From: Bacillus sp. 103mf
GTDB lineage: Bacteria > Bacillota > Bacilli > Bacillales > Bacillaceae_G
Length of the DNA: 64,000 bases
NCBI RefSeq assembly: GCF_900116295.1
Contig: NZ_FPAF01000006.1
Span: 124,001-188,000 of the forward strand
Direction of reading: 5' to 3'
Part shown: in pieces, positions 8,193-17,517 of the stretch
How the letters are laid out: every line of letters starts with the position of its first letter
How positions within the stretch are numbered: the first letter of the stretch is position 1
The notes under the pieces: generated by a model
The model's input: the letters and a program-made list of their open reading frames with translations, nothing else
What the model was told of the DNA's origin: nothing
The model's database searches: none
Made by a program: the position numbers and the translations under genes

Positions 8193-9452
8193 TTATCCTA
8201 TCTTCTCTACCTTCTCCCCTTGACGATGATACATATCAACTGCTTTCTTAAATAAGAAGATACTACTTATTCCTATGAAGCAGTACAAGATACTCATCCC
8301 CCAAGAAGCAATAACGGAACCGATCATAATGCCGAGCGTTCCTACCATCTTCGCAATTTGAAAGACCATGCCGTTAATGGCCATATACGAACTTCTCGCA
8401 TCATCCCTTGCCATATCTGCCCGAATCGATTGGCTGACTGGCACATACATCATTTCTCCAATTGTTTGGAACAAACCTGCGAGTAATAAAATCCATAGAC
8501 TGTTACTTGCTCCAAATATCGTAAATCCAATTGTATAGATAAATAAACCTGTATACAGTACTTTCCGGTCCTCAAAGTGATTCATGATTTTTACTATAAG
8601 CGCTGAAAATAAAACGACTAGTACTGTATTTTCAGTGGAGATCCAGCTTAGCATCCGAATCCCTGTTAAGTCAAAACTATTTCCGTTCCAAAGTGAAAAT
8701 GTTATCGTTTCAAATTCCTTTTGCAGACGGACACCGATATAGTTGTTAATTTGGAATTCTAGTGATAATGCGCATATACTTCCTAAGCACAATACGATAA
8801 ACGCCCTGTCTTTCATAACAACTCGGTAATTGTTCATCATATCTTTTAATACGTTTTGCTTTTCTACTTTCTTTTGAACGACATATACTTCTTCCATGTA
8901 AACCGTAATTAAATACAGTGTTAATAAGGCAATGCCTGTCAGCAGTATAAATAATTGAAAACGATAGTGTTCAAAGAGAAGTCCGCCGAAAATCGCACCG
9001 ATTGCAATCGATAAATTGATTGCCCAATAATTAATGCTGTACATCATTTTTCGGTTTTCCGGTGTACTTACATCAATTAGCATTGCTTCTGTTGCTGGAT
9101 TCATCACGCCAGAACCGATGCTATTGATTAGTAAAAATACAAATGTAAGCCAAGCTGAATCTATATAGTCTGAGTTCACAACTCCCATGCAAGCAATAGA
9201 AATGACTTGAATCACCTGTCCGATAATCATAACCTTTTTCCGTCCTAATGTATCGGCAATATAGCCGCCATATAAACCAACAATAAGCGACGCAATTACA
9301 TTCAATAACAATAAGAACCCCGCTAATACTGCTCCTAATTTTATGGAAAAGTAAATCGCCATAAATGGAAAAATCATCGTTCCTACTGTTCGAGTTAAAA
9401 AGGATGTAATAATTCTAATTTTAATGTTGCGATGCATTGACCAAAATCCCAT
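8193..9452 (-). CDS. MFS transporter (exporter type)
   Basis: 419 aa with about 12 membrane segments. The MFS signature between the second and third segments is seen as GGYIADTLGRKKVM (about residues 59-72). The ATG follows AGAAGGAGGAGGAAACAA. It is probably a proton-driven efflux pump for drugs, sugars or peptides. It diverges from an SgrR-like regulator with 105 bp between; in E. coli the SgrR neighbourhood also includes the sugar efflux protein SetA. That context suggests the regulator controls the transporter, but this is inference. Confidence 0.88.
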   Translation of the reverse strand: MGFWSMHRNIKIRIITSFLTRTVGTMIFPFMAIYFSIKLGAVLAGFLLLLNVIASLIVGLYGGYIADTLGRKKVMIIGQVIQVISIACMGVVNSDYIDSAWLTFVFLLINSIGSGVMNPATEAMLIDVSTPENRKMMYSINYWAINLSIAIGAIFGGLLFEHYRFQLFILLTGIALLTLYLITVYMEEVYVVQKKVEKQNVLKDMMNNYRVVMKDRAFIVLCLGSICALSLEFQINNYIGVRLQKEFETITFSLWNGNSFDLTGIRMLSWISTENTVLVVLFSALIVKIMNHFEDRKVLYTGLFIYTIGFTIFGASNSLWILLLAGLFQTIGEMMYVPVSQSIRADMARDDARSSYMAINGMVFQIAKMVGTLGIMIGSVIASWGMSILYCFIGISSIFLFKKAVDMYHRQGEKVEKIG

Positions 9453-9557
9453 TTGTTTCCTCCTCCTTCTGTTTCTTCATTTTACTTTGAAAAAGAGGAA
9501 GAAAAAGGTTAAAATATTCTGAAGAGTTTCCCCTTTTAGAAAAAGGAGCTGTATAAC

Positions 9558-11291
9558 ATGAAAATTATGGACCACTATATTCGGCTAAGACTTTCCTTTC
9601 CAAATGAACAGCATATTCAAAATAGTCTCCAAGAACTGGCTGCTATTTTATTTTGTAGTACAAAAAATGTGAAGATTTTACTGAAGAAAATGAGTGAAGA
9701 AAAACTGATTGACTGGATACCAGGAAGAGGCCGGGGAAATAAAACGGAAATTCACTTTCTTCATACATTTACAGAAGCGATTTTGCCGCATGTTGAAGAA
9801 CTTTTAAAAAATGAGAAGTTAAAAGAAGTTTTCCTTCTATTGAAAGAACCGCTGCCTTTCTTACTGAAAGAAAAAATAGAAGAACGATTAAATACTTATT
9901 TTGGATATACAACTTCAGATGATCTGTATGATGTGCTAAAAATTCCATATAATCGAAAATTACTCCCCATTGATCCAGCTTTTGCAGCTGTGACAACAGA
10001 AAGTCACCTTATTAGCCAACTCGTTGATACATTAGTGAAATATAACGAGAAAACGGACGAAATTGAGCCGCATTTGGCACATACGTGGGAAGTAGGCGAT
10101 GATCAACTTACTTGGACATTCTACCTGCGTAAAGGTGTTCGTTTTCATCACGGGCAAACATTATCAGGAAAAGATGTAATCTTCTCCTTTGAAAGGTTAA
10201 AGGCCGTTCAATCTCCTTTTGACTGGTTAACAGAGGGAATTGAGAAAATAGACAATCCATCTCCTCTGCAAGTTATCTTTCATTTACGAAAACCAAATCG
10301 CTTTTTTCTACATTACGTAAGCTCTGTGCAATTATCCATTTTACCGCATGATGTAATGATCCAAAATCACCAGTATATTGGCACAGGTCCCTTTAAAATA
10401 AAAAGTCTTACCGAAGATCATATTATTTTAGAAGCATTTCCAGATTATTTTAAAGAGCGGGCACTCCTTGATCAGATTGAATTTTGGTTTGTTCCAAAGC
10501 AGTCAAAAATACGAACAAATTACGAATTACCGAACATGGGGTGTAAAGAAGAAAAGGCGGTGGAAACAGAAGAAATTGGCTGTATATACGCAGCATTTAA
10601 CTTTCAAAAAAACGGCCCGCAGCATGATATCTACTTCCGAAAAGCGTGGGCAGAAATCATGGATCCCTTATCGTTAATTCAAGATCTTGGTGATAATCGG
10701 ACAATGCCAGCTTATAGCTTCTTTCCCGATAAAAGCCGTACAATGCATAAAGAAACATCTTTATCGAAAGCGAAAGAATACCTGCAACAAAGTACATATA
10801 ACGGAGAGACGCTACACATCTATTTCTTTGCGGTTAAAGGTAGCGAGTACGATGCAATCTGGTTACAAAAACGATGTGAACCACTCGGCATATGTTTACA
10901 GCTTCATCCCTTTCCAGTCACTGATTACTTTAACAAAGAGATTGCCAAGCAAGCTGATATCATTTTAACAGGAGAAGTGCTCGACGCTAATCTTGAAATG
11001 GCTTTTCTACATATCTTTAAAAATAAAAGCTGCTTTGTTCATCGTTTTAGACATCCGCATTATCATAAGCAAATTGAAAGCATGCTTGACCGCTTTATAG
11101 CAGAGCCAAGTAAAGAAAAACGATATGATTTAATATCTAAAATCGAAAAACTTCTTAGTGACCAGTATCTTCTTATCTTTTACTACCATGTCTTAAAAAG
11201 AAGAAGTTTCCCATCCGCCTTGCAAAATGTCACCATCGATTCGTTCGGATGGACAGACTTTGCCAAACTGTGGATTCGTCCGCATGCATAA
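9558..11291 (+). CDS. SgrR-type regulator: DNA-binding domain fused to solute-binding domain
   Basis: 577 aa with no signal peptide. The N-terminal part (about 1-95) looks like a helix-turn-helix (SLQELAAILFCSTKNVKILL). The rest is a family 5 extracellular solute-binding fold (PHLAHTWEVGDDQLTWTFYL, RFHHGQTLSGKDVIFSFERL, GTGPFKI). This HTH plus peptide-binding-protein layout is that of SgrR, a cytoplasmic transcription factor that senses a small molecule. The ATG follows AAAAAGGAGCTGTATAAC. Divergent from the MFS exporter. Ligand unknown. Confidence 0.85.
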   Translation: MKIMDHYIRLRLSFPNEQHIQNSLQELAAILFCSTKNVKILLKKMSEEKLIDWIPGRGRGNKTEIHFLHTFTEAILPHVEELLKNEKLKEVFLLLKEPLPFLLKEKIEERLNTYFGYTTSDDLYDVLKIPYNRKLLPIDPAFAAVTTESHLISQLVDTLVKYNEKTDEIEPHLAHTWEVGDDQLTWTFYLRKGVRFHHGQTLSGKDVIFSFERLKAVQSPFDWLTEGIEKIDNPSPLQVIFHLRKPNRFFLHYVSSVQLSILPHDVMIQNHQYIGTGPFKIKSLTEDHIILEAFPDYFKERALLDQIEFWFVPKQSKIRTNYELPNMGCKEEKAVETEEIGCIYAAFNFQKNGPQHDIYFRKAWAEIMDPLSLIQDLGDNRTMPAYSFFPDKSRTMHKETSLSKAKEYLQQSTYNGETLHIYFFAVKGSEYDAIWLQKRCEPLGICLQLHPFPVTDYFNKEIAKQADIILTGEVLDANLEMAFLHIFKNKSCFVHRFRHPHYHKQIESMLDRFIAEPSKEKRYDLISKIEKLLSDQYLLIFYYHVLKRRSFPSALQNVTIDSFGWTDFAKLWIRPHA

Positions 11292-11292
11292 G

Positions 11293-11326
11293 AGGCGGAG
11301 CTAAACAGCTCCGCCTTCTTCTCTTT
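11293..11326 (+). terminator. Terminator of the SgrR-like gene
   Basis: AGGCGGAGCTAAACAGCTCC, then GCC and a T-rich run: a 9-bp GC-rich stem. Confidence 0.9.
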
Positions 11327-11357
11327 GTTAAAAAACAGTGATATACCTAAGATGGCA

Positions 11358-11396
11358 AAAAGCTCAAAGTCCCTATATAACTCTGAGCTTTACTTT
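11358..11396 (-). terminator. Probable terminator of the APH-like gene
   Basis: AAAGCTCA and TGAGCTTT arms around a loop between two convergent genes. The minus strand ends in a modest T-run. Confidence 0.5.
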
Positions 11397-11408
11397 TGAC
11401 TTATTTCA

Positions 11409-12206
11409 TTAAATCCACTCTTTTCCATGTTCACGAATGAATTGAAGTTCCTTTTGATAATGTTCAAAATGTCCTTCATCTATCATTTTTTGAAACGCCA
11501 TATCGCCTTCTTCAGCTTTCCTTTGCATGGTTTTACATAAGCCTTCAACTCGTAGCAATACCATCTCTAAAAAACCTTTTTCCATTCCTTCAATACCATA
11601 GGATTCAAAAAACAATTTAACCCTTTGTTTTATACGGTCGGCATCCTTTAACGGATCATAATAAACTGCCTCACCTGTTTCAGAATGATAAAGTCTGCTT
11701 AAAGGAACGCAAGTGTAAAGAGTATAGGCTATATCCCAAAGTCTTGGACCAGGAGCAGCAAGATCAAAATCAATAATCCCTACTGGCTTTTCGTGATTAA
11801 AAATAATGTTATAGATGGCAAAATCATTGTGACATAGCACCTCAAATGGCTGAGGGGTGTTATCGATTGGTTGCCAACTTTCTTCAATTGGAAAATCACT
11901 CACAGCATTATGATAGAGACGAAGCATTTTCGCTATCTCTTTTAAAGCATCATTAGACCACATATATTTTTTTAAAGGATAATTACCAGCTGCTCCTTCA
12001 ATAAATGATAATATCTCTCTATTTTTTTCATCAACACCTAAAAACTTCGGTGCGTAACTGCAACCTTTGTTCTCCAAATGCTTTAATACCTTATGAATTT
12101 TGGAACTATCTTCCTTTATGTCTCGTCGCACAGTATCTCCCGCACGATATACGTTTGAAACATTCCCACCTGATAGCATTTCTTCGTTACCGTACTGACT
12201 TTTCAT
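11409..12206 (-). CDS. APH/choline kinase family phosphotransferase
   Basis: 265 aa. The kinase-like motifs are clear: HNDFAIYNIIF (about residues 126-136, with the catalytic Asp) and IDFDLAAPGPRLWDIAY (about 145-161, metal-binding Asp). It transfers phosphate from ATP to a small hydroxyl substrate. The family includes aminoglycoside phosphotransferases and many housekeeping kinases. Nothing here points to real antibiotic resistance: no resistance neighbours and no mobile element. The ATG is preceded by GGGGGAATTTTA. Single-gene unit. Confidence 0.85.
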   Translation of the reverse strand: MKSQYGNEEMLSGGNVSNVYRAGDTVRRDIKEDSSKIHKVLKHLENKGCSYAPKFLGVDEKNREILSFIEGAAGNYPLKKYMWSNDALKEIAKMLRLYHNAVSDFPIEESWQPIDNTPQPFEVLCHNDFAIYNIIFNHEKPVGIIDFDLAAPGPRLWDIAYTLYTCVPLSRLYHSETGEAVYYDPLKDADRIKQRVKLFFESYGIEGMEKGFLEMVLLRVEGLCKTMQRKAEEGDMAFQKMIDEGHFEHYQKELQFIREHGKEWI

Positions 12207-12531
12207 TAAAATTCCCCCAATATAGGGACTCTATGATCGTGTCAATAGAGATGTAGTTTTACCCATAAATAAAAGCAGATATACAAAGGTATCTGCTTGG
12301 CAATGGGAATTTAATTGTCCACACCATGTGTCCCTTGAATGATTTAAGATAGACAAATAAACGCATCCTTAAAAATCAAGAACCGCAACTGTCTCTATCT
12401 AATTAAATAATCATTTCAAGGTATTCCACATATGTATAGATTCCCCTTTCTTTACATCTCTAAGTTAGATATTACCAAATATCACTAATTAAGTAAAGAA
12501 AGATGAAGCCATAACGCTTAGACATCTCTCC
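12207..12531. other. Intergenic region between lrp-like and APH-like genes
   Basis: No open frame of note. It holds the hairpin at 12273-12300 (separate entry) and AT-rich sequence that should contain the promoter for the APH-like gene. No repeat family recognised. Confidence 0.5.
12273..12300 (-). terminator. Terminator downstream of the Lrp-like gene
   Basis: AAGCAGATA and TATCTGCTT arms with a T-rich run on the minus strand. It would stop lrp transcription before the APH-like gene. Confidence 0.65.
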
Positions 12532-12993
12532 CTACAAAGGCAACACAGTAGAATACTTAATCTCCCTTAGCGCTAAACTCGTTTGAATTCTCGTAATGCC
12601 GAGCATATTTAATTTACGAATAAAACGTTCCAATTCATTTCGATCGCGGTGCACCACTTTTAAAATATAATCATACTCCCCTGTTAAACAATGACATTCC
12701 AATACTTCCGGCATTTCGCGCATCGCTTTCTCTAACACTTCAAGCTTCTCTGCTTGATGAATATTTGTACTAACAAAAATAAAGCATAATAAGTCAAATC
12801 CAAGTTTCTCTTGATTTAAAATAGCTACTTGCCGATTAATAAATCCCTCGTTTTCTAATCGTTTCACCCGTGCGTGCGTAGCTGGCGGTGAAAGATTAAC
12901 GCGTCTTGCAACCTCCGCATTGCTCAGCTGCCCTTCTTGTTGCAGCACATTTAAAATTTGAACATCTAAATCATCTAACCGTTCCATTTCCAA
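12532..12993 (-). CDS. Lrp/AsnC family transcriptional regulator
   Basis: 153 aa, standard for the family. The N-terminal winged helix (LDVQILNVLQQEGQLSNAEV, then NLSPPATHARVKRLENEGFI) is followed by a RAM ligand-binding domain (about 70-150, with VLECHCLTGEYDYILKV). Such proteins form dimers or octamers and regulate amino acid metabolism or export, often of the divergent gene. Here that is the EamA-type transporter at 13259. The ATG follows AAAAGGGAGATTGGAA. The 265-bp divergent region is AT-rich and suits Lrp binding. Confidence 0.92.
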   Translation of the reverse strand: MEMERLDDLDVQILNVLQQEGQLSNAEVARRVNLSPPATHARVKRLENEGFINRQVAILNQEKLGFDLLCFIFVSTNIHQAEKLEVLEKAMREMPEVLECHCLTGEYDYILKVVHRDRNELERFIRKLNMLGITRIQTSLALREIKYSTVLPL

Positions 12994-13258
12994 TCTCCCT
13001 TTTCAAAGCAAACGATTATTCGCGAAAACACATAACAACCGCACTTAAAATGAACAACATTTCGTAAAATAGCATAATCACTTTATATTATTTCGAATTT
13101 TATTAATTATACAAAATAACATATATGACAAACAAGAAAAATGCTACAATTTACATAGTTTAAAGTATATATATTACACCACCGTGCACAGTGGCTTTCT
13201 TCCATCAAACGGGCAATGCGCAAGCCCTACTTTCTTGTAAAAGGAGCTAACTCGTATT

Positions 13259-14164
13259 ATGCCTTATGTTATTTTATTACTTATCACAAGCCTATTATGG
13301 GGCGGAAATTTCGTTGTGGGAAAATCTCTTGTCGGGCACGCTTCGCCGATGACACTTACGACTCTTCGCTGGGGCATTGCAGTCATTTGCCTTTTCCCCA
13401 TTGTTTGGCTGAAAGAAAAGAAACTATTCCCGCCGAAAGAGGCAATTCTTCCCTTATTTCTAATGGGAGTTACTGGTGTTGTTTTCTTTAACATATTTCA
13501 ATTTTGGGCGTTAGAGCATACATCAGCAACAAATGTTGGACTTATTTCTACGTTAAATACGATTTCTATCGCTGCTTGTTCGGCGCTATTTATAAAAGAA
13601 AAAATAAATATATGGCAAATCACATCAATGATTATTTCCTTTTTTGGCGTTACGCTTGTTCTTTCAAAAGGAAAAATAGATGCACTGTTTTCCTTACATT
13701 TTAATATCGGTGATTGGTGGATGATGGCCGCGGTATGCGTATGGGGCATTTATTCTGTTTGCAGTAGATGGGCAACGAAAAAGACAACGCCAATGATGTC
13801 TACTTTATATTCTGGTATCTTTGGTATTATCATATTGATTCCCTTTAATATTTCTAATTTCACTATTTCAAATGTAAACGCTTCGTTCTTAGGATCTATC
13901 CTGTACACAGGTGTAATTTCAACTGTGTTATGTATGGTTTTCTGGAATATCGGCGTCCAAAAATTAGGGGGGACTACAGCTGGTATTTTCTTGAATTTCA
14001 ACCCGATTTTCACTGCTATTTTAGCGTTTCTCTTATTAGGAGAACAGATGACGTGGATTCAAATCGTCGGAAGTATGATTGTGATTGGTGGCTGTTACTT
14101 ATTTTCACACTTTAAATCTAGTACCACTTCATATACATCGACCCGCTTGGCAAAGACTCATTAA
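13259..14164 (+). CDS. EamA/DMT family transporter
   Basis: 301 aa with ten membrane segments and two EamA repeats (about residues 3-135 and 150-285). Glycine and small residues near the start (LLWGGNFVVGKSLV) and the TTAGIFLNFNPIFTAILAFL segment fit the drug/metabolite family. It probably exports amino acids or metabolites across the cell membrane. Start ATG after AAAAGGAGCTAACTCGTATT. The divergent Lrp-type regulator suggests amino-acid-responsive control. Two small hairpin-forming elements lie just upstream (CACCGTGCACAGTGG; GGGCAATGCGCAAGCCC), possibly a leader element of unknown type. Confidence 0.88.
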   Translation: MPYVILLLITSLLWGGNFVVGKSLVGHASPMTLTTLRWGIAVICLFPIVWLKEKKLFPPKEAILPLFLMGVTGVVFFNIFQFWALEHTSATNVGLISTLNTISIAACSALFIKEKINIWQITSMIISFFGVTLVLSKGKIDALFSLHFNIGDWWMMAAVCVWGIYSVCSRWATKKTTPMMSTLYSGIFGIIILIPFNISNFTISNVNASFLGSILYTGVISTVLCMVFWNIGVQKLGGTTAGIFLNFNPIFTAILAFLLLGEQMTWIQIVGSMIVIGGCYLFSHFKSSTTSYTSTRLAKTH

Positions 14165-14183
14165 GAAGTATGCCAAACATTGT

Positions 14184-14284
14184 CGAATAGTCTTTTTATC
14201 GTGTCGAATCGCCGATAAATTGTAAAAATCGCCGATATATTCTAAAGAACAGTCGATATATTGCGAAAATCGCTGATAATCGAT
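14184..14284. repeat. TCGCCGATAAA-type short repeat array
   Basis: Four imperfect units spaced about 20-25 bp: GTCGAATCGCCGATAAATTG, AAAATCGCCGATATATTC, ACAGTCGATATATTGCG, AAAATCGCTGATAATCG. They lie between two convergent genes. Related units occur at 6768-6812. Confidence 0.6.
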
Positions 14285-14329
14285 AAAAAACTTGAGCTGG
14301 CAAAGGCACATGGATGCCTTTACCAGCTC
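14285..14329 (-). terminator. Terminator of the antiporter gene
   Basis: GAGCTGG-x-AAAGGCA and TGCCTTT-x-CCAGCTC arms; the minus strand runs into TTTTTT. Confidence 0.9.
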
Positions 14330-15457
14330 TCACACAAAATACTTCTTCAACAATGGCGGCGTAATAATTGTCGTCAAAATAACAACGATGACAATGGATG
14401 TAAAACTCTCTTTCGCTAATAAATTGGCAGTCAATCCGTTTGAAGCAATAATGAGTGCTACTTCTCCTCTTGATACCATTCCTGCTCCAATACTAATGGA
14501 TGAACGTAAATCAAATCCTGTTAACCGAGCTCCAAGTCCTGAGCCGATTAATTTTGTTAATATAGCAATAACAGTCATAATGACAATGAACCATATTTGA
14601 TTCCCTAATCCGTGAAACGTAATTTCCATCCCAATACTTACGAAAAAGATCGGAACAAAAATGGCATAGGCAATCGGCTCAATTTTATGTTCTACTTCAT
14701 GCTTATATGTAGTTTGTGAAATGGCAATTCCGGCAGCAAACGCTCCGATAATCCCGGCAATCCCCATCATTTCACTGTAATAAGCAAAGGAAAAACAAAT
14801 AATGAGCGCCGCGCTAATTAATGATTCTGAAACACGAAGCGGCGACAAAATTTTCATAATGAAAGGAACAGCCTTCCAGCTAATGAGAAAAATAGTAACA
14901 AAAAAGATGATTTTCTTAGCAATTACGATCGTTATATTCACATCTTGCGCACCGAGAAAACTCATCACAAATGCTAATAATATGACAACGATAACGTCAT
15001 CAAATACAGCTGCTCCTAAAATCGTTGTGCTTTCTCTTGTATTCATTTTCCCAAGATCTCTTAATGTTTGCACGGAAATACTAACAGAAGTAGCGCAAAG
15101 AAGTAACCCTAAAAAAATGGCATGCGCCTGCACCATCCCAAATAAAAGCCCTCCAACATATCCGCCGACAAACGGAAAGATAATCCCCCCTATTGCGACA
15201 GCAAAAGATGATGTAAGATTACGGCTTAATTCCTCTAAATCTGTTTCAAGCCCGGCCATAAACATAAGAAGTAATACACCAATTTCACTTAATTCATCAA
15301 TCAGCTCAGAGCTATTGATAATGCCAAGCATTGCCGGACCAATCACAATACCGATAATTAACTTCCCTAATACAGATGGCTGTCCAAACCGAGCACTAAT
15401 ATCACCGGCCAGTTTCGTACAAAGTAAAATGACGACAAGTTCAAAATAAAATAACAT
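14330..15457 (-). CDS. CPA2 family cation/proton antiporter
   Basis: 375 aa from the ATG at 15457, preceded by GTAGGAGAAGATAGC; a longer frame lacks a ribosome binding site. About 12 membrane segments. Sequence hallmarks of the KefB/NapA/GerN group are FGQPSVLGKLIIGIVIGP near the N-terminus, FAAGIAIS in the middle and GMVSRGEVALII near residue 340. It exchanges Na+ or K+ for H+ in pH and salt homeostasis. There is no TrkA-N domain at the C-terminus, so it is the short NapA/GerN-like form. GerN works in B. cereus spore germination; whether this is GerN cannot be told here. Confidence 0.87.
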   Translation of the reverse strand: MLFYFELVVILLCTKLAGDISARFGQPSVLGKLIIGIVIGPAMLGIINSSELIDELSEIGVLLLMFMAGLETDLEELSRNLTSSFAVAIGGIIFPFVGGYVGGLLFGMVQAHAIFLGLLLCATSVSISVQTLRDLGKMNTRESTTILGAAVFDDVIVVILLAFVMSFLGAQDVNITIVIAKKIIFFVTIFLISWKAVPFIMKILSPLRVSESLISAALIICFSFAYYSEMMGIAGIIGAFAAGIAISQTTYKHEVEHKIEPIAYAIFVPIFFVSIGMEITFHGLGNQIWFIVIMTVIAILTKLIGSGLGARLTGFDLRSSISIGAGMVSRGEVALIIASNGLTANLLAKESFTSIVIVVILTTIITPPLLKKYFV

Positions 15458-15540
15458 GCTATCTTCTCCTACGTAAAAATGCATTCGTTTCTTACTGTAG
15501 TGTTTACTTAAATGTGTCGTTTTATTTGTTACAGTTTTTA

Positions 15541-15755
15541 TTGACAAAATATTCTGAAATATGATAAATTCACAAGTAAAATTACATATTTATTCCAAAA
15601 AGTACAACTGCACCATTCTCCATTGTATTTATATGTCATACAACCTCGACTCTCTACTTCGTTCTTTCAGGTGCTACGAAACCTCGCAGTTGTGTCTATC
15701 CCGTTTTCTAGCGGGAGTAAGAAAGACCACCATTTTACGGAGAGGAGATTTGAAT
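15541..15755 (+). promoter_or_regulatory. Promoter and structured leader of the APC permease
   Basis: TTGACA at 15541 and GATAAA 16 bp later form a plausible sigma-A promoter. The leader of about 190 nt can pair ACAACTGC (15603) with GCAGTTGT (15689), enclosing GGTGCTACGAAACCTC, and then form TCCCG/CGGGA. It matches no riboswitch class I know. Confidence 0.4.
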
Positions 15756-17159
15756 TTGAAAACACTTTTACGAAAGAAACCCCTTACGACCGAAGCACCA
15801 CGTCAGCTGAGTCGAACATTAAGTGCCCTTGATTTAACCTTTTTAGGCATTGGAGCTGTAATTGGAACAGGCATTTTTGTTTTAACCGGCATTGTTGCTG
15901 CAAAGCACGCTGGTCCTGCTATTATGCTATCTTTTCTCATCGCTGCCTTTACTTGTGCATGTGTTGCTTTTTGCTATGCTGAGTTTTCATCCTCTATCCC
16001 TATTTCAGGAAGCGTGTATACATATGCTTATATGACAGTTGGAGAAATTGTCGCTTTTATCGTCGGCTGGTGTTTAATGCTTGAATATTTACTCGCAGTT
16101 GCTGCAGTTGCCGTTGGTTGGTCTGGTTATTTACAATCACTACTGCTTGGGTTTGGAATCAAACTCCCGGCTACAATCGCTTCTGCCCCTGGTATAGGAA
16201 AAGGAGGCCTCATTGATTTACCAGCTGTCCTCATTATCCTTTTTATTACATCACTCTTAAGTAGAGGCGTTCGCGAAAGCGCCCGTATAAATAATATCAT
16301 GGTATTAATTAAACTAGCCGTCATTATTGCTTTTATCGTTGCCGGTGCAAAATATGTAAAACCAGAAAACTGGACACCGTTTCTACCATTTGGTTACGAC
16401 GGAATTATTGCCGGAGCCGCAACTGTATTCTTTGCCTTTTTAGGCTTTGATGCTATTGCAACTGCTGCTGAAGAAACAAAGAAACCGCAGCGCGACCTGC
16501 CAATTGGAATTATCGGTTCTCTTCTTATTTGTACCGTATTGTACATAGTTGTTTCCTTTGTATTAACAGGGATGGTTCCTTACACACAATTAGACGTATC
16601 AGATCCTGTTGCTTATGCACTTAGGTTTGTTGGTGAAGATACAGTTGCTAGTTTCCTAGCTGTAGGAGCAATGACAGGGATGACAACTGTTATTCTTGTC
16701 GTTATGTATGGACAAGTACGCGTCTCCTATGCAATGAGTCGCGATGGATTACTGCCAAAAGCACTATCTCGCGTAAATCAAAAATTTAAAATTCCTTTAG
16801 TAAACACATGGATTATGGGGATTGGCGCTGCGGTGCTTGCTGGTTTATTAGATTTACACATGCTTGCAAACCTTGTAAGTATCGGTACATTAACAGCATT
16901 CACGTTTGTTTGCTTTGCAGTATTGATTCTACGAAAAACACACCCAGACTTACCGCGAGCATTTCGAGTCCCATTTGTCCCTATTTTACCAATCATTGCA
17001 ATTTGCTGTTGTCTATACTTGATGTTCAACCTTTCAAAAGAAACGTGGATTAGCTTTGGAATATGGCTAACAATTGGTTTATGTGTATACTTTTTCTACT
17101 CAAAGCGAAACAGTCACTTAGTCCTTTCGAAGCAAAACGACGAAAAAAAAGAAGCGTAA
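15756..17159 (+). CDS. APC family amino acid permease (YhdG/YfnA type)
   Basis: 467 aa from a TTG at 15756, placed eight bases after GGAGAGGAGATT; the frame runs further upstream but that is leader. About 12 membrane segments. The APC signature is near residue 30 (LTFLGIGAVIGTGIFVLTG) and the motif FFAFLGFDAIATAAEE near residue 225. This is the cationic/branched-chain amino acid transporter branch (YfnA, YhdG/BcaP), which imports amino acids by proton symport. Substrate not decidable. A strong terminator follows. Confidence 0.9.
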   Translation: MKTLLRKKPLTTEAPRQLSRTLSALDLTFLGIGAVIGTGIFVLTGIVAAKHAGPAIMLSFLIAAFTCACVAFCYAEFSSSIPISGSVYTYAYMTVGEIVAFIVGWCLMLEYLLAVAAVAVGWSGYLQSLLLGFGIKLPATIASAPGIGKGGLIDLPAVLIILFITSLLSRGVRESARINNIMVLIKLAVIIAFIVAGAKYVKPENWTPFLPFGYDGIIAGAATVFFAFLGFDAIATAAEETKKPQRDLPIGIIGSLLICTVLYIVVSFVLTGMVPYTQLDVSDPVAYALRFVGEDTVASFLAVGAMTGMTTVILVVMYGQVRVSYAMSRDGLLPKALSRVNQKFKIPLVNTWIMGIGAAVLAGLLDLHMLANLVSIGTLTAFTFVCFAVLILRKTHPDLPRAFRVPFVPILPIIAICCCLYLMFNLSKETWISFGIWLTIGLCVYFFYSKRNSHLVLSKQNDEKKEA

Positions 17160-17162
17160 AAA

Positions 17163-17200
17163 AACAAGCTCGCTATCCTTAGCGAGCTTGTTTACGTTTT
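17163..17200 (+). terminator. Bidirectional terminator
   Basis: ACAAGCTCGCTATCCTTAGC, then GAGCTTGT and T-rich sequence: 11-bp stem. Confidence 0.9.
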
Positions 17201-17206
17201 CCACCA

Positions 17207-17407
17207 TTACTTCTGTTCTTTCTTCTTTTTCCAAGATTCCATACTATCAAAGAAAAAGTTAATAAATAATGCTCCTAGTCCTCCTAATACAAAGGTTATT
17301 AAAAAAAGCATCCACAGGCTTTTATCTCCCAAAAATTTATATCCGACTAGGAGCACGATACCAACCCATATATACTCAAGAATTTGTTTTATCTTTCGAT
17401 TCGACAC
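17207..17407 (-). CDS. Small two-helix membrane protein, unknown
   Basis: 66 aa from a GTG preceded by AAGGAGCGGATGAT. Two hydrophobic segments (about residues 12-26 and 31-50) and a lysine-rich end (WKKKKEQK) suggest a small inner-membrane protein. No family recognised. Convergent with the APC permease, sharing its terminator. Confidence 0.65.
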   Translation of the reverse strand: MSNRKIKQILEYIWVGIVLLVGYKFLGDKSLWMLFLITFVLGGLGALFINFFFDSMESWKKKKEQK

Positions 17408-17517
17408 ATCATCCGCTCCTTCTAAACAATCTCTATTCTATTGTAACATATATTCTACTTCCTCAAGTCCCGAATGATCCTCACGCAAAAGAGACTTGTC
17501 CATGACAAGCCTCTTCC

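Noticed and set aside
11409-12206. Reading the APH-like kinase as an antibiotic resistance gene
   Set aside because: The kinase motifs are shared by many housekeeping kinases, and there is no resistance or mobile context.
14802-15449. 215-codon open frame on the plus strand
   Set aside because: Lies wholly antisense to the CPA2 antiporter, lacks a ribosome binding site, and its composition is that of the reversed membrane gene.
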